A stretch of DNA of 7,992 nucleotides from NCBI GenBank assembly GCA_012522165.1, contig JAAYKZ010000145.1, positions 1-7,992 on the forward strand, written 5' to 3'. The translations under genes were made by a program, and so were the position numbers. A model generated the notes under the pieces. It made no database searches. It was given only the letters and a program-made list of their open reading frames with translations, and had not been told where the DNA came from. This document shows, one piece after another, positions 6,321 through 7,992 of the stretch (positions are counted from its first letter, which is position 1; each line of letters begins with the position of its first letter). This stretch comes from Clostridiales bacterium (GTDB taxonomy: Bacteria > Bacillota > Clostridia > Caldicoprobacterales > UBA3941).

Positions 6321-7853
6321 ATGTTAGGATTTAGAAATTTAACTCCAACAAATGGATTTGACTTTAGTGATCTTAACAACGCTAGACAAAATAACTATTG
6401 TTGGTCCATGAGTGATCTAGGAGATTATATTTATGTGGGCACTGGTAGGAATATTCCTGCTAATATAATCAGGGCCATTGTGGCAACTGCTCAACTTCCA
6501 GTACTCATAAATGCTGATCCTATAGATAACCGAGCTGAAATTTGGCGATATAGAAAGGATGGTTCCCTACCTTGGGAAAGAGTCTATAAAGCACCAGCAG
6601 ATTCAGGTATCGTAGGTTTTAGATATATGATTACTCATAAGCCCTTTGGGGGTAATCCTTGCCTCTATGCTGCAACTGTAGGATCAAGGCCTCAGATATT
6701 AAAGAGTACCAACGGTGTTAATTGGTATATATTACCTGATACGGTTCTGCAGGGAAATTCATCAAGAGCAATGGTAACTCATAGAAGAAAAATTTATATA
6801 TCTACTATAAGAGAGCAAGATGAAACTTCCGGAGCAATGTTATATAGCAGTATAGATCCAGAGTTTTATCCCTGGGAAAGCCTTATAGACCCAAATGCTC
6901 CAGGTTTTGATCCTAGCAAAAATCCAACGGGACAGATATGGAATATGGCGGTTTTCAATAACAGGCTATATGTATCAGTAAGCCATCAAGATGGTGTTCA
7001 AGTGTGGAGAACAAATGGACCTGAACCAAAACTAAATGACTGGACACTTATAGTAGACAGAGGATTTGGGGATCCTGCAAATGTTTTCACTCTTGCCATG
7101 GGTGTATTTAAGGATCACCTTTATGTAAGTGCTACCAAAAGCTTGCCATTATCCTGGCTTATCCCTAGGGGTTGCGATATCATAAGGATAAACAAATATG
7201 ATGAATGGGAGCTAGTAGTAGGCGGAAACCCATTTAATCCTAGGCGAAAGAGCGCTTCCGGCTTGGGTTCAGGTTTTAATAATCCATTCAATGTCTATGC
7301 ATGGCAGATACAGGAGTACAAGGGTAAGCTTTATATAGCTACTTTCGATGATTCTAGTAATATGCAATTAATCTTAGACACCCTGCTAACAAATAGAGAA
7401 GCATTAGAAGAGCGGATAGGGCAAACAGCAACCAGCATATTAATAGGGATTTATAAGAGTATTGTTGAAATACTAGATGCAATAAGATATCCAATTGGAT
7501 TTGATTTATACACCTCAAGGGATGGCATTCATTTTGACTGCGTATTTCTAAATGGACTAAAGAATCGGAACAATTATGGAGGCAGAATATTGTATCAAGA
7601 CAGCTGTAAAGATTTATATCTGGGAACAGCTAATCCATTTGAAGGCTGTGAAGTTTGGAAAGCATACCAAAAGGACTGGCACACAAAATCCAGCGATGAT
7701 GATTACGATGCCTTAGACAGTGATCATCATGAAGCATTGATGGCAATCAGTGAAATAATTGATGACAACTTTGATGTTTTGACTGAAAATATGAATGTAA
7801 TACTTGACTATTTACCAATAGAAGATCATGGAATATTATATCAATTGGTATAG
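6321..7853 (+). CDS. Predicted seven-bladed beta-propeller protein, function unknown
   Basis: I do not recognise a named family. The 510 residues contain seven copies of a strand of the pattern (I/L)Y-hydrophobic-small-(T/S/A), at about 37, 115, 158, 216, 267, 337 and 432. Several are followed by a strand such as AEIWRY, VQVWRT, FDLYTS or CEVWKA, and then by W in a third strand (WERVY, WYIL, WESL, WTLI, WELV). This is the layout of a kelch/sialidase-like seven-bladed propeller. Blade 6 is split by a mostly helical insert (about 346-390), and blade 1 holds a hydrophobic insert (about 47-65). The C-terminal 60 residues form an acidic, helix-prone tail. There is no signal peptide or clear membrane span, so it is probably cytoplasmic. 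ATG 6321 follows AAAAGGGGG (6305-6313) by 7 bases; a frame-compatible TTG at 6291 would lie inside the hairpin. It could bind a carbohydrate or protein, or act as an enzyme; none is proven. Confidence 0.75.
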   Translation: MLGFRNLTPTNGFDFSDLNNARQNNYCWSMSDLGDYIYVGTGRNIPANIIRAIVATAQLPVLINADPIDNRAEIWRYRKDGSLPWERVYKAPADSGIVGFRYMITHKPFGGNPCLYAATVGSRPQILKSTNGVNWYILPDTVLQGNSSRAMVTHRRKIYISTIREQDETSGAMLYSSIDPEFYPWESLIDPNAPGFDPSKNPTGQIWNMAVFNNRLYVSVSHQDGVQVWRTNGPEPKLNDWTLIVDRGFGDPANVFTLAMGVFKDHLYVSATKSLPLSWLIPRGCDIIRINKYDEWELVVGGNPFNPRRKSASGLGSGFNNPFNVYAWQIQEYKGKLYIATFDDSSNMQLILDTLLTNREALEERIGQTATSILIGIYKSIVEILDAIRYPIGFDLYTSRDGIHFDCVFLNGLKNRNNYGGRILYQDSCKDLYLGTANPFEGCEVWKAYQKDWHTKSSDDDYDALDSDHHEALMAISEIIDDNFDVLTENMNVILDYLPIEDHGILYQLV

Positions 7854-7907
7854 AGTCGGGTAAAATAAAAGAATACTCTATAAGGCGCCATATATCCTAT
7901 GAAATAG

Positions 7908-7992
7908 GGCTCTTTGTCAATAGTTGGGGTGGGATTTTCTTAAATCCCGCTCCATTACTATTTTTACCCTTATTTTTATGTTATGATTGAGA
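7908..7992. mobile_element. Possible left end of an ISL3-family insertion sequence
   Basis: GGCTCTTTGTCAATAGTTGG (7908-7927) resembles, from memory, the terminal inverted repeats of ISL3-family elements, which begin with GGCTCTTT or a close variant. The window ends before any transposase gene or opposite end, and no matching end lies elsewhere in it. If real, the insertion sits about 55 bases after the propeller stop, and TGAAATAG (7900-7907) would be the 8-base target duplication. Confidence 0.3.
7926..7965 (+). terminator. Hairpin with T5 tail, possible terminator of the propeller gene
   Basis: GGGATTT (7931-7937) and AAATCCC (7942-7948) pair perfectly around a TCTT loop. GGGGT (7926-7930) with GCTCC (7949-7953) extends the stem to 12 pairs, including two wobbles. 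TTTTT at 7961-7965 follows seven bases after the stem. It could end the propeller transcript or be an internal hairpin of an insertion-sequence end. Confidence 0.45.

Overview
This AT-rich window has strong AGGAGG or GGGGG ribosome binding sites, ATG/GTG starts and gene families typical of anaerobic Gram-positives, so it most likely comes from a member of the Clostridia. All six supported genes lie on the + strand. There is no tRNA, rRNA, CRISPR array, intact transposase or complete mobile element.

Layout. A creatininase-family amidohydrolase (59-772) is followed by a 438-base non-coding stretch. That stretch holds several inverted repeats, a possible terminator and a possible operator. An iron-type alcohol dehydrogenase (1211-2311) comes next, then an ABC-type/AAA ATPase with an altered switch residue (2472-3458) and a YjbQ/UPF0047 protein (3572-3964). 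Each of these has its own start signals, and nothing shows that they share a pathway.

The second half is the clearest functional unit. A sigma-A-type promoter (4016-4044) drives a 680-residue, signal-less right-handed beta-helix enzyme (4081-6123). I identify it as a GH120 beta-xylosidase related to XylC of Thermoanaerobacterium saccharolyticum, with both catalytic acidic residues in place. A hairpin terminator (6145-6190) closes that unit. After it comes a leader that can fold into a long hairpin burying the Shine-Dalgarno sequence of the last gene (6242-6313). The last gene encodes a 510-residue protein of unknown function that reads as a seven-bladed beta-propeller (6321-7853). The window ends with a possible terminator and what may be one end of an ISL3-family insertion sequence.

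How the genes work together. The GH120 enzyme suggests cytoplasmic breakdown of imported xylo-oligosaccharides. The alcohol dehydrogenase would suit fermentative metabolism. No transporter, sugar kinase or regulator is present to prove a xylan locus. No complete new multi-gene system is visible. The best leads are the propeller protein with its start-site hairpin, the proline/acid insertion in the xylosidase, and the His-to-Asn change in the ATPase.
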